From CAKZNE01 sp040222435 (GTDB lineage: Bacteria; Bacteroidota; Bacteroidia; Flavobacteriales; Schleiferiaceae): a stretch of 64,000 nt of DNA. Of the stretch, positions 43,652 through 52,871 are shown one piece after another (the first letter of the stretch is position 1; every line of letters starts with the position of its first letter). A model generated the notes under the pieces. It was not told where the DNA came from. It saw only the letters and a program-made list of their open reading frames with translations, and made no database searches. The DNA is taken from contig OZ243107.1 in assembly GCA_965212245.1 (NCBI GenBank), positions 372,001 to 436,000 on the forward strand, written 5' to 3'. Made by a program: the position numbers and the translations under genes.

Positions 43652-44388
43652 ATGAGAATAGGGAGCCCTGCATCACGACTTAAACTGGATATTAAACCTG
43701 ACGATCGTGTGTTGGATATTGGCAGTGGTGACTTTCCGCACCCCAGAGCTAACGTATGCGTAGATAAATATGTATCCGACAACACCCACCGTTCCTCTGA
43801 CATTAAGGTTTTATCCCATCAAACTTTTATGCAGGCCGATGGGAAAACCTTCCGTTTGAGGATGATGAGTTTGATTATGTGATATGTGAGCAGGTTCTGG
43901 AACATGTGGAAAACCCGGCCCGTTTTATACAGGAGATGAGCCGTGTAGCTAAAAAAGGCTACCTGGAAACACCCTCTTTAATCGGTGAGTACCTCATTCC
44001 TAAAAAATCACACAAGTGGGTTTTATTGGATATTGACGGTGTAGTGGTCATGTTTGAAAAGGAAAAACTGGGCTTGAATGACAGTATCGATTTTGGAGAG
44101 TTATTCCTTAACTATTTTCCCCGCCAGTCCATTGGCTGGAAAATTATTCAGCGCACCCATCATCAGGCTCTTACCATGAGTTATGAGTGGAAGGATAAGA
44201 TAGAGTTTTTGATAAACCCGGAAGACGAAAGGATGATCAATTACTTTAAAAAGCCCTGGACACTGGATATGGTTAATAATGTAATGCCACAGCGCAGTTT
44301 GCAGCGGGAAGCTTCTATGGCCGTTAGTGCCTTTGTAGATATTACACAGAGCATTTTTAAATCGCGCGTTCTTAAGAAAAAGCGCTAG
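43652..44388 (+). pseudogene. class I SAM-dependent methyltransferase, interrupted by a frameshift near 43850
   Basis: The first part holds motif I (DRVLDIGSGDFPHP) and ends in a stop at 43880. The following frame, already open before its first Met, continues with PFEDDEFDYVICEQVLEHVENPARFI, the natural next block. One base is missing around 43848-43852, near GGGAAAACCTTCCG. The joined protein would be about 245 residues. The C-terminal part has no recognised specificity motif. It lies 840 bases from the frameshift in the previous gene. Confidence 0.85.
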
Positions 44389-44410
44389 GAGAAGCCCGAT
44401 CAAGCAATAT

Positions 44411-45643
44411 ATGAAGAAGGAATTTGAGGTTTTTGAGTTGCCCAATGGTATTCGCTTTGTACATCGTTACGTAAACCGCCCGGTAGGCCATTGCGGATTA
44501 ATGATACAGGCCGGCAGCCGGGATGAAATCCCGGAAACAGAAGGCCTGGCACATTTCATAGAACACATTTTATTTAAAGGCACCCGAAAACGAAAAGCCT
44601 TTCACATTCTCAGCCGCATGGAAGATGTAGGCGGAGAACTCAATGCCTATACCTCTAAAGAAGACACCGTTATTTATGCCTCTTTTTTAGGCAATGATTA
44701 CCAAAGGGCCATTGAATTGATATTTGACATCGGCTTCCACTCCACCTTTCCTGAAAAGGAACTGGTAAAGGAAAAAGAGGTTATTATTGACGAGATAAAC
44801 AGCTATAAGGACAGTCCTTCAGAATTGATATTTGATGATTATGAAGCCCAGCTTTTTCCGAACCACTCGCTGGGAATGAACATACTGGGCACTCCTGAAA
44901 CGGTGCGAAGTTTTAAACGCCAGGATGTACTAAACTTTTTGGATAGTGCCTACGGTACACAGCAAATGGTATTCAGTTACGTAGGCCATATTCAAGCGCC
45001 CCGTATACTGGCTTTCCTGCAAAAAATTACGGAGGATATTCCGGCCCGCTCCGGCACTGTACCAAGAAGCGCACCTCACTCCTACCAACCAAGCCGGGTA
45101 GAAAGTACGAGGCCTGTATTTCAAAACCATGTAATTACCGGCAACCGCGCCTATGCAGCCGGAGATGAAAAATCACGCACCCTCCATTTGCTGAACAACC
45201 TGTTGGGTGGTCCCGGTATGAACTCCAGGCTTAACCTCAACATCCGGGAGAAATACGGTTTCACCTATAACATTGAATCTTTTTACACGCCCTATTCAGA
45301 TACGGGCGTTTTTGGCATTTATGCCGGAACAGACCCCGCTACCATAGGAAGAACCTTAAAGCTGATTGAAAAAGAGCTGCGCAAGCTGCGGGAGAAAAAG
45401 CTGGGCACTATACAGCTCAGCAAGGCCAAGCGCCAGATACTGGGACAAATTGCCATGGCCCAGGAAAACAATGTGTCTCTAATGCTGGCTTTAGGTAAAT
45501 CACTGCTTACCTTTGATCGTATTGATACCTTTGACGAGGTACGTGAAAAAATTGAAAACATTACCGCTGAGGACCTGATTGAAGTGGCCAATGAAATACT
45601 GGCTCCTGAACAACTCAGCACACTGATCTATAAACCCGCATAG
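44411..45643 (+). CDS. M16 family zinc peptidase (cytoplasmic type)
   Basis: 410 residues, no signal peptide. Zinc motif HFIEH at about 45-49 in GLAHFIEHILFKGT, with the downstream Glu in EKEVIIDEINSYKD. The C-terminal half has the substrate-binding motif REKYGFTYNIESFYTPYSDTG. Similar to mitochondrial processing peptidase beta/YmxG-like enzymes, and complete, unlike its two upstream neighbours. It stops two bases before the O-methyltransferase gene. Confidence 0.93.
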   Translation: MKKEFEVFELPNGIRFVHRYVNRPVGHCGLMIQAGSRDEIPETEGLAHFIEHILFKGTRKRKAFHILSRMEDVGGELNAYTSKEDTVIYASFLGNDYQRAIELIFDIGFHSTFPEKELVKEKEVIIDEINSYKDSPSELIFDDYEAQLFPNHSLGMNILGTPETVRSFKRQDVLNFLDSAYGTQQMVFSYVGHIQAPRILAFLQKITEDIPARSGTVPRSAPHSYQPSRVESTRPVFQNHVITGNRAYAAGDEKSRTLHLLNNLLGGPGMNSRLNLNIREKYGFTYNIESFYTPYSDTGVFGIYAGTDPATIGRTLKLIEKELRKLREKKLGTIQLSKAKRQILGQIAMAQENNVSLMLALGKSLLTFDRIDTFDEVREKIENITAEDLIEVANEILAPEQLSTLIYKPA

Positions 45644-45645
45644 TC

Positions 45646-46287
45646 ATGGAATTTTTACCGGAAAAACTCGAACAGTACGTAGAAGATCATACCACTCCTG
45701 AATCAGAAGTATTACAGGAGCTGAATCGCGAAACCTGGAGCAAAGTGCTTCAACCGCGTATGCTAAGCGGCCACCTTCAGGGGCGCGTACTTTCCATGTT
45801 CTCCAAAATGATCCAACCCAAACGCATCCTCGAGATAGGAACCTACACAGGCTATTCCGCGCTATGCCTGGCCGAAGGTCTGCAGGAAGAAGGAAAACTG
45901 CATACCATTGATATCAATGAAGAGCTGGAAGATATGGTGAACAGCTATATTGAAAAAGCCGGTTATTCCGATCGTATTCAGATGCACGTGGGTGACGCTA
46001 CGCAGATCATTCCTGCCCTTAATGAAAGCTGGGACATTGTTTTTATTGATGCGGATAAGGAAAACTATTCCAATTACTTTGACCTCACCATTGATCACCT
46101 GCGCCCGGGTGGTTACATTATTGCCGATAACGTTTTGTGGAGCGGCAAGGTGATCCAGAAAGTTGACCCGAAGGATGAGGAGACCCAAGCACTTATGGCT
46201 TTCAATGAAAAGGTTCTGAAAGACGACAGAGTGGAAAATGCACTTTTCCCGGTACGTGATGGGTTGATGGTGTGTAGGAAGAGGTAA
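45646..46287 (+). CDS. O-methyltransferase (caffeoyl-CoA OMT-like family 3)
   Basis: 213 residues. Motif I ILEIGTYTGYSALCLAEGL (about 65-83), TIDINEELEDM, and the divalent-metal site IVFIDADKENYSNYFDL with PGGYIIADNVLWSGKV, all diagnostic for the cation-dependent methyltransferase_3 family. Likely small aromatic or catechol substrates; bacterial members vary. Coupled to the M16 gene by a two-base gap. Confidence 0.93.
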   Translation: MEFLPEKLEQYVEDHTTPESEVLQELNRETWSKVLQPRMLSGHLQGRVLSMFSKMIQPKRILEIGTYTGYSALCLAEGLQEEGKLHTIDINEELEDMVNSYIEKAGYSDRIQMHVGDATQIIPALNESWDIVFIDADKENYSNYFDLTIDHLRPGGYIIADNVLWSGKVIQKVDPKDEETQALMAFNEKVLKDDRVENALFPVRDGLMVCRKR

Positions 46288-46470
46288 GCTTATTCTCTCT
46301 CTGGGCGAAGATCAGTTCTATAAAACGCAGAACCAGAATAAGGCTTGGTTAATGCTTCTTTGCTAAGACTCCACGAAAAACATTATTGCCCTCTGGCCAC
46401 ATCATATATTCTCAGAAGCAACTTAGATTCTGATTGGCCCCGCCAGAGATAGTTTAAAAAGAAACTATGA

Positions 46471-47181
46471 TTAATGATTGAATAAATCCACACTAATTCC
46501 TGCCATCGGAGCGGGGATCAGGTAGGCTATCTCATCGCGATTATTGTACTGATACACCAACGGCAACTCTGCATTAAGATTAAGCCAGGCATTGAACTCA
46601 TAGTTCAGGCCCGCCTGAAAGGCCAGTGCATAACCATTATCTGCACCTGGATTGTCCCAGCTTCGGAAACCGTAGATCGGTGTAATTCCAAAATAAGGTT
46701 TCACACCTAAATTCTCTTTATTCAGATAAGCTATTACTGACAATGCCATGGCATGTCCGTTAACCTCTGTAGTGTTTTCATTAAAGTAAGACGACTGCAA
46801 ACCAAAACCGTACTTAGGCATAATACCGTAAGTGAAAAGGCCTTCACCTTTACCAAAGGTATAAAGGGCACTAAAGGCATAGCCTCCTCTTTCCCAAAAG
46901 CGATCCGGGCTAAGATCCACCCAACCTTCTGCCTGCAGCATAAGGTTACCCGTTAAGCCTGCGCGCACAGAGGCTGCGCCTGCTGGTGAAAGGATTTGAC
47001 GGCCGGCCGGTGTAGCTTCCGGCATATACCCCTGATTAAGAGAAATATTTACTTCTCCCTGCTTTAAGGGCTGAGCAGGCAGGTTAAGGGCCGGGTTATA
47101 AATTTGCCGGCTACAAGACGAAAGTCCTATAGAAAAACACAGAGAAAAGGCGATTAACTTAGCGGCTGGAATACATTTCAT
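46471..47181 (-). CDS. lipoprotein with beta-barrel-like domain, unknown
   Basis: The start at 47181 gives a lipoprotein signal (lipobox GLSSCSRQ); the longer frame would lie mainly inside rfbB. About 236 residues with repeating beta-strands (LMLQAEGWVDLSPDRFWERGGYAFSALYTFGKG, KPYFGITPIYGFRSW, LNYEFNAWLNLNAELPLVYQYN), resembling outer-membrane beta-barrel proteins. The start overlaps the rfbB stop by 23 bases. It may be the last gene of the sugar operon. Confidence 0.72.
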   Translation of the reverse strand: MKCIPAAKLIAFSLCFSIGLSSCSRQIYNPALNLPAQPLKQGEVNISLNQGYMPEATPAGRQILSPAGAASVRAGLTGNLMLQAEGWVDLSPDRFWERGGYAFSALYTFGKGEGLFTYGIMPKYGFGLQSSYFNENTTEVNGHAMALSVIAYLNKENLGVKPYFGITPIYGFRSWDNPGADNGYALAFQAGLNYEFNAWLNLNAELPLVYQYNNRDEIAYLIPAPMAGISVDLFNH

Positions 47182-48220
47182 TATAATATTTTTGATAGTC
47201 ACCTGAGGTAACGCTTTGCAACCATTCCTCATTGTCCAGGTACCAGTCAATGGTTTCCGAAAGGCCTTCCTCAAAGGTTACGGAAGGTTCCCAGCCTAAT
47301 TCATTTTTGATCTTATTGGCATCAATGGCATATCTTCGGTCATGGCCGGGGCGGTCTTTTACGTAGGTGATCAGTTTTTCAGATTCACCGGCCGGGCGGC
47401 CCAGCTTTTCATCCATCTGTTTGATGAGGATTTTGATCAGATCAATGTTCTGCCACTCGTTAAAGCCGCCAATGTTGTAAGTCTCTCCTTCCTTCCCCTG
47501 GTGGAACACAAGGTCAATGGCGCGGGCGTGATCGATCACATACAGCCAGTCGCGGGTGTATTTTCCGTCACCGTATACCGGCAAAGACTTGTTATTCTTA
47601 ATATTATGAATGAATAGGGGTATCAGTTTCTCAGGAAACTGGTTAGGCCCGTAATTATTGGAACAATTGGTTACTACATGTGGCAAACCATAGGTTTCAC
47701 CGTAAGCCCGCACAAAATGATCAGAACTGGCTTTGGATGCTGAATAGGGCGAATTGGGGTCATAAGCGGTGGTTTCTTCAAAAAGCCCGGTGCTGCCCAG
47801 GGTGCCATACACCTCATCCGTACTGATGTGGTAAAATAACTTTCCTTCAAAATTGTCTTTCCAGGTATCACGGAAGGCATTCAGCAGGTTTACCGTTCCA
47901 ATAACATTGGTACGCACAAAAGCCAAAGGATCAGTGATAGAACGATCTACATGTGATTCTGCTGCCAGGTGAATGACACTGTCAAACTGATACTCGGCAA
48001 AGAGCTTATCCATCTGCCCGGCTTCCACAATATCTGCTTTCAGGAAATGATAGTTATCCGCTGATTCAATGTCTTTTAAATTCTCAAGATTACCGGCATA
48101 AGTCAGTGTATCCAGGTTATATATCTGGTATTCAGGATACTTATTTACAAATAAGCGAACTACATGTGAACCAATAAAGCCGGCACCTCCGGTAATAAGT
48201 ATCTTCTTCTGATCAGACAT
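47159..48220 (-). CDS. rfbB: dTDP-glucose 4,6-dehydratase
   Basis: Converts dTDP-glucose to dTDP-4-keto-6-deoxyglucose. NAD-binding Rossmann motif TGGAGFIGSHV (about 9-19), ISTDEVYG with the catalytic Asp/Glu pair, and active-site SPYSASKASSD (Tyr/Lys). Start placed at 48220 (MSDQKKILITGG); a Met six codons upstream at 48238 is an alternative. The dTDP-glucose supplier rfbA and the later rhamnose genes are not in the window. Last enzyme gene of the nucleotide-sugar run. Confidence 0.94.
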   Translation of the reverse strand: MSDQKKILITGGAGFIGSHVVRLFVNKYPEYQIYNLDTLTYAGNLENLKDIESADNYHFLKADIVEAGQMDKLFAEYQFDSVIHLAAESHVDRSITDPLAFVRTNVIGTVNLLNAFRDTWKDNFEGKLFYHISTDEVYGTLGSTGLFEETTAYDPNSPYSASKASSDHFVRAYGETYGLPHVVTNCSNNYGPNQFPEKLIPLFIHNIKNNKSLPVYGDGKYTRDWLYVIDHARAIDLVFHQGKEGETYNIGGFNEWQNIDLIKILIKQMDEKLGRPAGESEKLITYVKDRPGHDRRYAIDANKIKNELGWEPSVTFEEGLSETIDWYLDNEEWLQSVTSGDYQKYYNEMYSSR

Positions 48221-48328
48221 TTTTACGATTTTGTACAAAGAAACTAAAAGTATGATATTCTTCCCTGCCGGGAACGTGCCTTTAACGAAACCTTGGGAGG
48301 AATTAATACTTTATTTAGATAAGCTTAA

Positions 48329-49342
48329 TTAATCCTTGCGAAGCGTATTCTCCCATCGCCAGGCATCACCCATAGCATCTTCCAGAGTTTTTTGGGTGTT
48401 CCAGCCCAACACTTTATTGGCTTTGGCGGTATCTGCATACACCGCCTCCACATCACCTTCCCTGCGGGGAGCTATAGTGTAAGGTATTTCTATGCCGGTA
48501 GCCTTTTTAAAGGCTTTGATCATATCTAAAACTGAAACCCCTACTCCCATTCCCAGGTTATACACTTCAAAACTTTCAGCCTTCCCATCCATCAGGCGTT
48601 GCACGGCCGAAATATGTGCTCTGGCCACATCCACCACGTGAATATAGTCGCGCACGCAGCTTCCGTCCGGAGTATTGTAGTCATCTCCAAATACCTTTAA
48701 CTCCTTACGCACACCAAAAGCTGTTTCGGTGATATACGGCACCAGGTGATGGGGTTCGCCATCCTGGAATTCTCCGATAAGAGCACTTTCATGCGCACCG
48801 ATAGGGTTAAAATACCGCAAGGAGATCACTTTCAGATCCGATGCGGCAGCCGTATCCTTTAAAATATCTTCTCCTATTTTTTTAGTGTTTCCATAGGGTG
48901 AAACAGCCGGTTGTATGGGCGCATTCTCTGTAACAGGAAGTTGATCCGGGTTACCATACACCGTGCAGGATGAAGAAAAAACCACCGCATATACCTCATG
49001 CGCCAGCATTGTACGCAATAAGTTGGTGGTGGAAAGCAGGTTGTTATGGTAATACTTTAACGGATCGGAAACCGATTCATTAACCAGCAAAAAGGCCGCA
49101 AAGTGAATAACCCCGTCAATATCATATCTGGTGAAAAGGTCTTCCAGTTCTTCAATATGACACATCTCTACCTGCTCAAAGGCTATCTCCTTTCCTGCTA
49201 TTTGTTCAATGCGTCCTTTAACTTCAATATCGGATTCAGAGAGATTATCAATCACCAATGGCTCATAACCGGCCTGAATAAGCTCAACTACGGTGTGTGA
49301 ACCAATGTACCCTAAACCTCCTGTCACCAATATTTTACCCAT
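48329..49342 (-). CDS. galE: UDP-glucose 4-epimerase
   Basis: Interconverts UDP-glucose and UDP-galactose. Start at 49342 (MGKILVTGGLGYIGSHT); the longer frame from 49408 would overlap the upstream gene. Motifs: GGLGYIGSH, FSSSCTVYG (Ser), SPYGNTKKIGED (Tyr-x3-Lys) and LRYFNPIGAH. 337 residues, typical. Four bases separate it from the upstream decarboxylase gene. Confidence 0.95.
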   Translation of the reverse strand: MGKILVTGGLGYIGSHTVVELIQAGYEPLVIDNLSESDIEVKGRIEQIAGKEIAFEQVEMCHIEELEDLFTRYDIDGVIHFAAFLLVNESVSDPLKYYHNNLLSTTNLLRTMLAHEVYAVVFSSSCTVYGNPDQLPVTENAPIQPAVSPYGNTKKIGEDILKDTAAASDLKVISLRYFNPIGAHESALIGEFQDGEPHHLVPYITETAFGVRKELKVFGDDYNTPDGSCVRDYIHVVDVARAHISAVQRLMDGKAESFEVYNLGMGVGVSVLDMIKAFKKATGIEIPYTIAPRREGDVEAVYADTAKANKVLGWNTQKTLEDAMGDAWRWENTLRKD

Positions 49343-49346
49343 CCGT

Positions 49347-50342
49347 TTAGTTTTTTGTTTTGCGGATATAACCTTCAAAATCTTTATGCTCCTTTTTATA
49401 AAGCTCATCTTCAGGTAAGGACCGGAAATAATCGTAGGTAATTTTCAAGCCTTCGGCACGATTTACTTTGGGTTCCCACTTCAGTATTTCCCTGGCCTTG
49501 TCAATATTGGGTTGCCTTTGGGTAGGGTCATCTTTTGGCAGTGGTTCATAGATCACTTTTTGAGCTGTACCGGTAAGTTTAATGATCTCTTCCGCAAAAT
49601 CACCTATGGTTATTTCATCGGGGTTACCTACGTTTACAGGATAAGGATAATCGCTCATCAATAAGCGAAAAATACCTTCTATAAGATCGTCTACATAACA
49701 GAATGAGCGGGTTTGCGAACCATCACCGAATACCGTAAGGTCTTCACCGCGCAAAGCCTGCCCGATAAAGGCCGGTAGAACACGCCCGTCATTCAGTCTC
49801 ATACGTGGGCCATAGGTATTAAATATCCGTACAATACGGGTTTCCAAACCGTGATAGGTATGATAAGCCATAGTCATAGCTTCCTGAAAGCGCTTGGCTT
49901 CATCATACACACCCCTTGGCCCCACAGGATTTACGTTGCCCCAGTATTCTTCGGTTTGCGGATGAACGGTAGGGTCACCATACACTTCTGAAGTAGAAGC
50001 CACCAGAATACGCGCTCCTTTAGCCATGGCCAAACCCAGGCAATTGTGCGTTCCCAATGATCCTACTTTAAGGGTTTGAATAGGAATTTTCAGGTAATCA
50101 ATAGGACTGGCCGGGGAGGCAAAATGCAGAATGTAATCCAACTCGCCAGGAATATGGATGAAGTTGGAAACATCATGCTCGTAAAACTCAAACTCCTTCA
50201 GCTTGAAAAGATGCTCAATATTTTTCAGATCCCCGGTAATGAGGTTATCCATACCTACCACCTGAAAGCCTTCACGTATAAAACGATCGCACAGGTGAGA
50301 TCCTAAAAAACCGGCTGCACCGGTTACCAGCACTCTTTTCAT
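49347..50342 (-). CDS. UDP-glucuronate decarboxylase (UDP-xylose synthase type)
   Basis: 331-residue short-chain dehydrogenase. VTGAAGFLGSHLCDRF, HFASPASPIDY, ASTSEVYGDPTVHPQTEEYWGNVNP and active-site RGVYDEAKRFQEAM (Tyr-x3-Lys) match the UXS group, in which the GPRGVYDEAKR and TYGPRM blocks are diagnostic. It would turn UDP-GlcA from the adjacent dehydrogenase into UDP-xylose. Its start is one base from the stop of the upstream gene. Confidence 0.93.
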   Translation of the reverse strand: MKRVLVTGAAGFLGSHLCDRFIREGFQVVGMDNLITGDLKNIEHLFKLKEFEFYEHDVSNFIHIPGELDYILHFASPASPIDYLKIPIQTLKVGSLGTHNCLGLAMAKGARILVASTSEVYGDPTVHPQTEEYWGNVNPVGPRGVYDEAKRFQEAMTMAYHTYHGLETRIVRIFNTYGPRMRLNDGRVLPAFIGQALRGEDLTVFGDGSQTRSFCYVDDLIEGIFRLLMSDYPYPVNVGNPDEITIGDFAEEIIKLTGTAQKVIYEPLPKDDPTQRQPNIDKAREILKWEPKVNRAEGLKITYDYFRSLPEDELYKKEHKDFEGYIRKTKN

Positions 50343-51665
50343 TTAATTTTCACTTTTTACACCAATACAATGGTATTCAATACCCAGCTCTTTCATTTGA
50401 GCACGCTCAAAAATATTGCGACCATCAAATATTATTGGTGTCTTTAATTTATTCTTCAGTTCTTCAAAATCAGGAATACGGAACTCTGCCCACTCCGTTA
50501 CCACCAGCAGCGCTTCCGCATTGCTAAGTGCTTCAAACTCGTCTTTAGCATACCTGATCTTATCGCCTATCATATGCCTGGCCTCTTCCATAGCTACCGG
50601 ATCATAAGCAGTAACGGTAGCTCCGGCTTCAACAAGCTGGTTAATAATAACCACAGAAGGTGCTTCGCGCATATCATCCGTATTAGGCTTAAAGGAAAGG
50701 CCCCACATAGCAAAGTGTTTACCTTTAAGATCGCCAAAGCGCTTTTTTACTTTATTGAAAAGTACGGATTTCTGATCTTCATTTACATCTTCCACTGATT
50801 GAAGGATGCGCATTTCGTGTCCGTTCTCACGGGAGGTACGGATCAGTGCTTTCACATCTTTGGGAAAGCAGCTGCCCCCGTAGCCAATACCCGGGTATAT
50901 AAATTTATTCCCAATACGGGGATCGGTACCAATCCCTTTGCGCACCAGGTTTACATCTGCTCCCATGATCTCACACAAGTTGGCAATATCATTCATAAAG
51001 CTGATCTTGGTGGCTAGCATGGCATTGGCTGCGTACTTGGTCATTTCAGCTGAAGGCACATCCATAAATATTACCGGGTGCCCGTTAAGGGTAAAGGGAT
51101 GGTACAGTTTATCCAATACGCTTTTGGCCCGGTCACTCTCCACTCCAACCACAATACGGTCTGGCTTCATAAAATCATTTACCGCTGCTCCTTCCTTCAG
51201 AAATTCAGGGTTGGAGGCTACGTCAAAAGGAATTTCTTTATTTCTTTTGGACAGGGCCTGGTTGATCTCATTTTTCACCTTGGCGGCCGTACCTACCGGC
51301 ACGGTGCTCTTGGTTACGATTACACCGTAATCGTTCATATTCTCACCAATTTCGCGGGCTACGGCCAATACGTACTGAAGGTCCGCACTGCCGTCTTCCC
51401 CCGGAGGGGTGCCTACGGCAATAAAGGCCACATCCGCACCTGGAATGCTTTCCGGTAAGCTGGTACTGAACTGTAAACGGCCTTTCTGGAAGTTCCGGTG
51501 TACGAGTTTTTCAAGACCCGGTTCGTAGATCGGTAAAATACCTTTTTTAAGGTTTTCTATTTTGTTGGTGTCTACGTCCACGCACACCACATCAATACCT
51601 ACATCGGCAAGACAGGTGCCGGTAACCAGGCCTACATAGCCCGTTCCTACAACTACAATTTTCAT
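50343..51665 (-). CDS. ugd: UDP-glucose 6-dehydrogenase
   Basis: Oxidises UDP-glucose to UDP-glucuronate with two NAD+. 440 residues: VVGTGYVGLVTGTCLADVG at the N-terminus, KSTVPVGTA, NPEFLKEGAAV and the catalytic Cys in GYGGSCFPKDVKAL, then the C-terminal domain GLSFKPNTDDMREAPS. Lies six bases before the aminotransferase stop and touches the decarboxylase gene, so the three are one transcript. Confidence 0.96.
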   Translation of the reverse strand: MKIVVVGTGYVGLVTGTCLADVGIDVVCVDVDTNKIENLKKGILPIYEPGLEKLVHRNFQKGRLQFSTSLPESIPGADVAFIAVGTPPGEDGSADLQYVLAVAREIGENMNDYGVIVTKSTVPVGTAAKVKNEINQALSKRNKEIPFDVASNPEFLKEGAAVNDFMKPDRIVVGVESDRAKSVLDKLYHPFTLNGHPVIFMDVPSAEMTKYAANAMLATKISFMNDIANLCEIMGADVNLVRKGIGTDPRIGNKFIYPGIGYGGSCFPKDVKALIRTSRENGHEMRILQSVEDVNEDQKSVLFNKVKKRFGDLKGKHFAMWGLSFKPNTDDMREAPSVVIINQLVEAGATVTAYDPVAMEEARHMIGDKIRYAKDEFEALSNAEALLVVTEWAEFRIPDFEELKNKLKTPIIFDGRNIFERAQMKELGIEYHCIGVKSEN

Positions 51666-51671
51666 GAATTC

Positions 51672-52814
51672 TTAATTATTCAGGTAGTCTAAAACGCTAC
51701 TTGTTATATACTTTAATTGCTCCTCATCCATTTCGCTATGCATGGGTAGTGACATTACTGCTTCTACCAACCTTTCGGTTACGGGGAAATGTCCCTTACC
51801 ATAACGATCATCCTTATAAGCCTCCTGCATATGCAGCGCCACAGGATAATAGATCATGGCGGGAATATCTTTACTATTTAAATAATCAATCAAACCCTCA
51901 CGGTCCACATCTATCAACTGTAAAGTATACTGGTGGAAAACGTGGGTGGATTTACCGGATATTACCGGTACTTTTAAATTAGGATGACCAGCAAAGGCAC
52001 TATTATAATAATCTGCCGCACTTCTGCGGGCCGCATTATAGGTATCCAGATACGGTAATTTTTTGCGAAGCACCGCAGCCTGAATACTATCCAGCCTGGA
52101 GTTCACGCCTACTTCATCGTGGTAATAGCGTTTGGACTGACCGTGATTAGCTACTTTTCTCAGCTGGGCAGCCAGATCATCATCATTGGTAAATATGGCT
52201 CCACCATCACCATAACATCCTAAGTTTTTACTTGGGAAAAAAGAAGTAGCTCCGATATGTCCAATGGTTCCCGCTTTGGCTTTGGTTCCATTAGTAAAGG
52301 TATACTCTGCACCAATAGCCTGGGCGGTGTCTTCAATTACATAAAGATCATGCTCCTTTGCAATGTCCATTATAGCATCCATATCCGAGCATTGTCCGAA
52401 TAAGTGCACGGGCACTATAGCTTTGGTTTTAGGTGTAATGGCCGCTTTAACCTGCTCCGGATCCAGACAGAAGGTATCTTCATCCACATCAACTAAAACC
52501 GGGGTAAGTTTAAGGAGCGCAATAACTTCTGCCGTAGCCACATAGGTAAAAGTAGCCGTAATTACTTCATCACCGGGCTGAAGATCAAGGGCCATCATGG
52601 CTACCTGTAGTGCATCTGTACCGTTGGCACAGGGAATTACATGCTTTACATCCAGATAATCTTCCAGTTCTTTTTGAAACTCTTTTACCTCTGGTCCGTT
52701 TATATAAGCAGACGATCGTATTACATCTAAAACAGCCTTATCCACTTCATCCTGGATCTTCTCATACTGGCTGATCAGATCGACCATTTGCAATTTTTTC
52801 ATACTTATTTTCAT
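51672..52814 (-). CDS. DegT/DnrJ/EryC1/StrS family sugar aminotransferase
   Basis: PLP-dependent aminotransferase that makes amino sugars on nucleotide carriers. 380 residues. PLP Lys in TSFFPSKNLGCYGDGGA, phosphate-binding CANGTDALQVAM, Asp in YVIEDTAQAIGAEY, and the C-terminal QYTLQLIDVDREGLIDYL. Resembles WbpE-type enzymes acting on UDP-3-keto-sugars. First gene of the operon; Met at 52814 or 52802. A divergent promoter region lies upstream. Confidence 0.94.
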   Translation of the reverse strand: MKISMKKLQMVDLISQYEKIQDEVDKAVLDVIRSSAYINGPEVKEFQKELEDYLDVKHVIPCANGTDALQVAMMALDLQPGDEVITATFTYVATAEVIALLKLTPVLVDVDEDTFCLDPEQVKAAITPKTKAIVPVHLFGQCSDMDAIMDIAKEHDLYVIEDTAQAIGAEYTFTNGTKAKAGTIGHIGATSFFPSKNLGCYGDGGAIFTNDDDLAAQLRKVANHGQSKRYYHDEVGVNSRLDSIQAAVLRKKLPYLDTYNAARRSAADYYNSAFAGHPNLKVPVISGKSTHVFHQYTLQLIDVDREGLIDYLNSKDIPAMIYYPVALHMQEAYKDDRYGKGHFPVTERLVEAVMSLPMHSEMDEEQLKYITSSVLDYLNN

Positions 52815-52824
52815 TATTAATGGA

Positions 52825-52832
52825 CAAATATA
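52825..52832 (-). promoter_or_regulatory. -7 element of the nucleotide-sugar operon
   Basis: On the minus strand TATATTTG fits TAnnTTTG, with a TTT 19 bases upstream in place of TTG. It lies 10 bases before the aminotransferase ATG, so the leader would be very short. Confidence 0.45.
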
Positions 52833-52871
52833 GGCATAGGTATATTATTGAAAATTTAAATTTGCCTAATT

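Noticed and set aside
46288..46470. Small RNA or gene between the O-methyltransferase and the lipoprotein gene
   Set aside because: Only a weak AT-rich stem near 46449-46467, which may be a terminator; no conserved-looking structure or frame.
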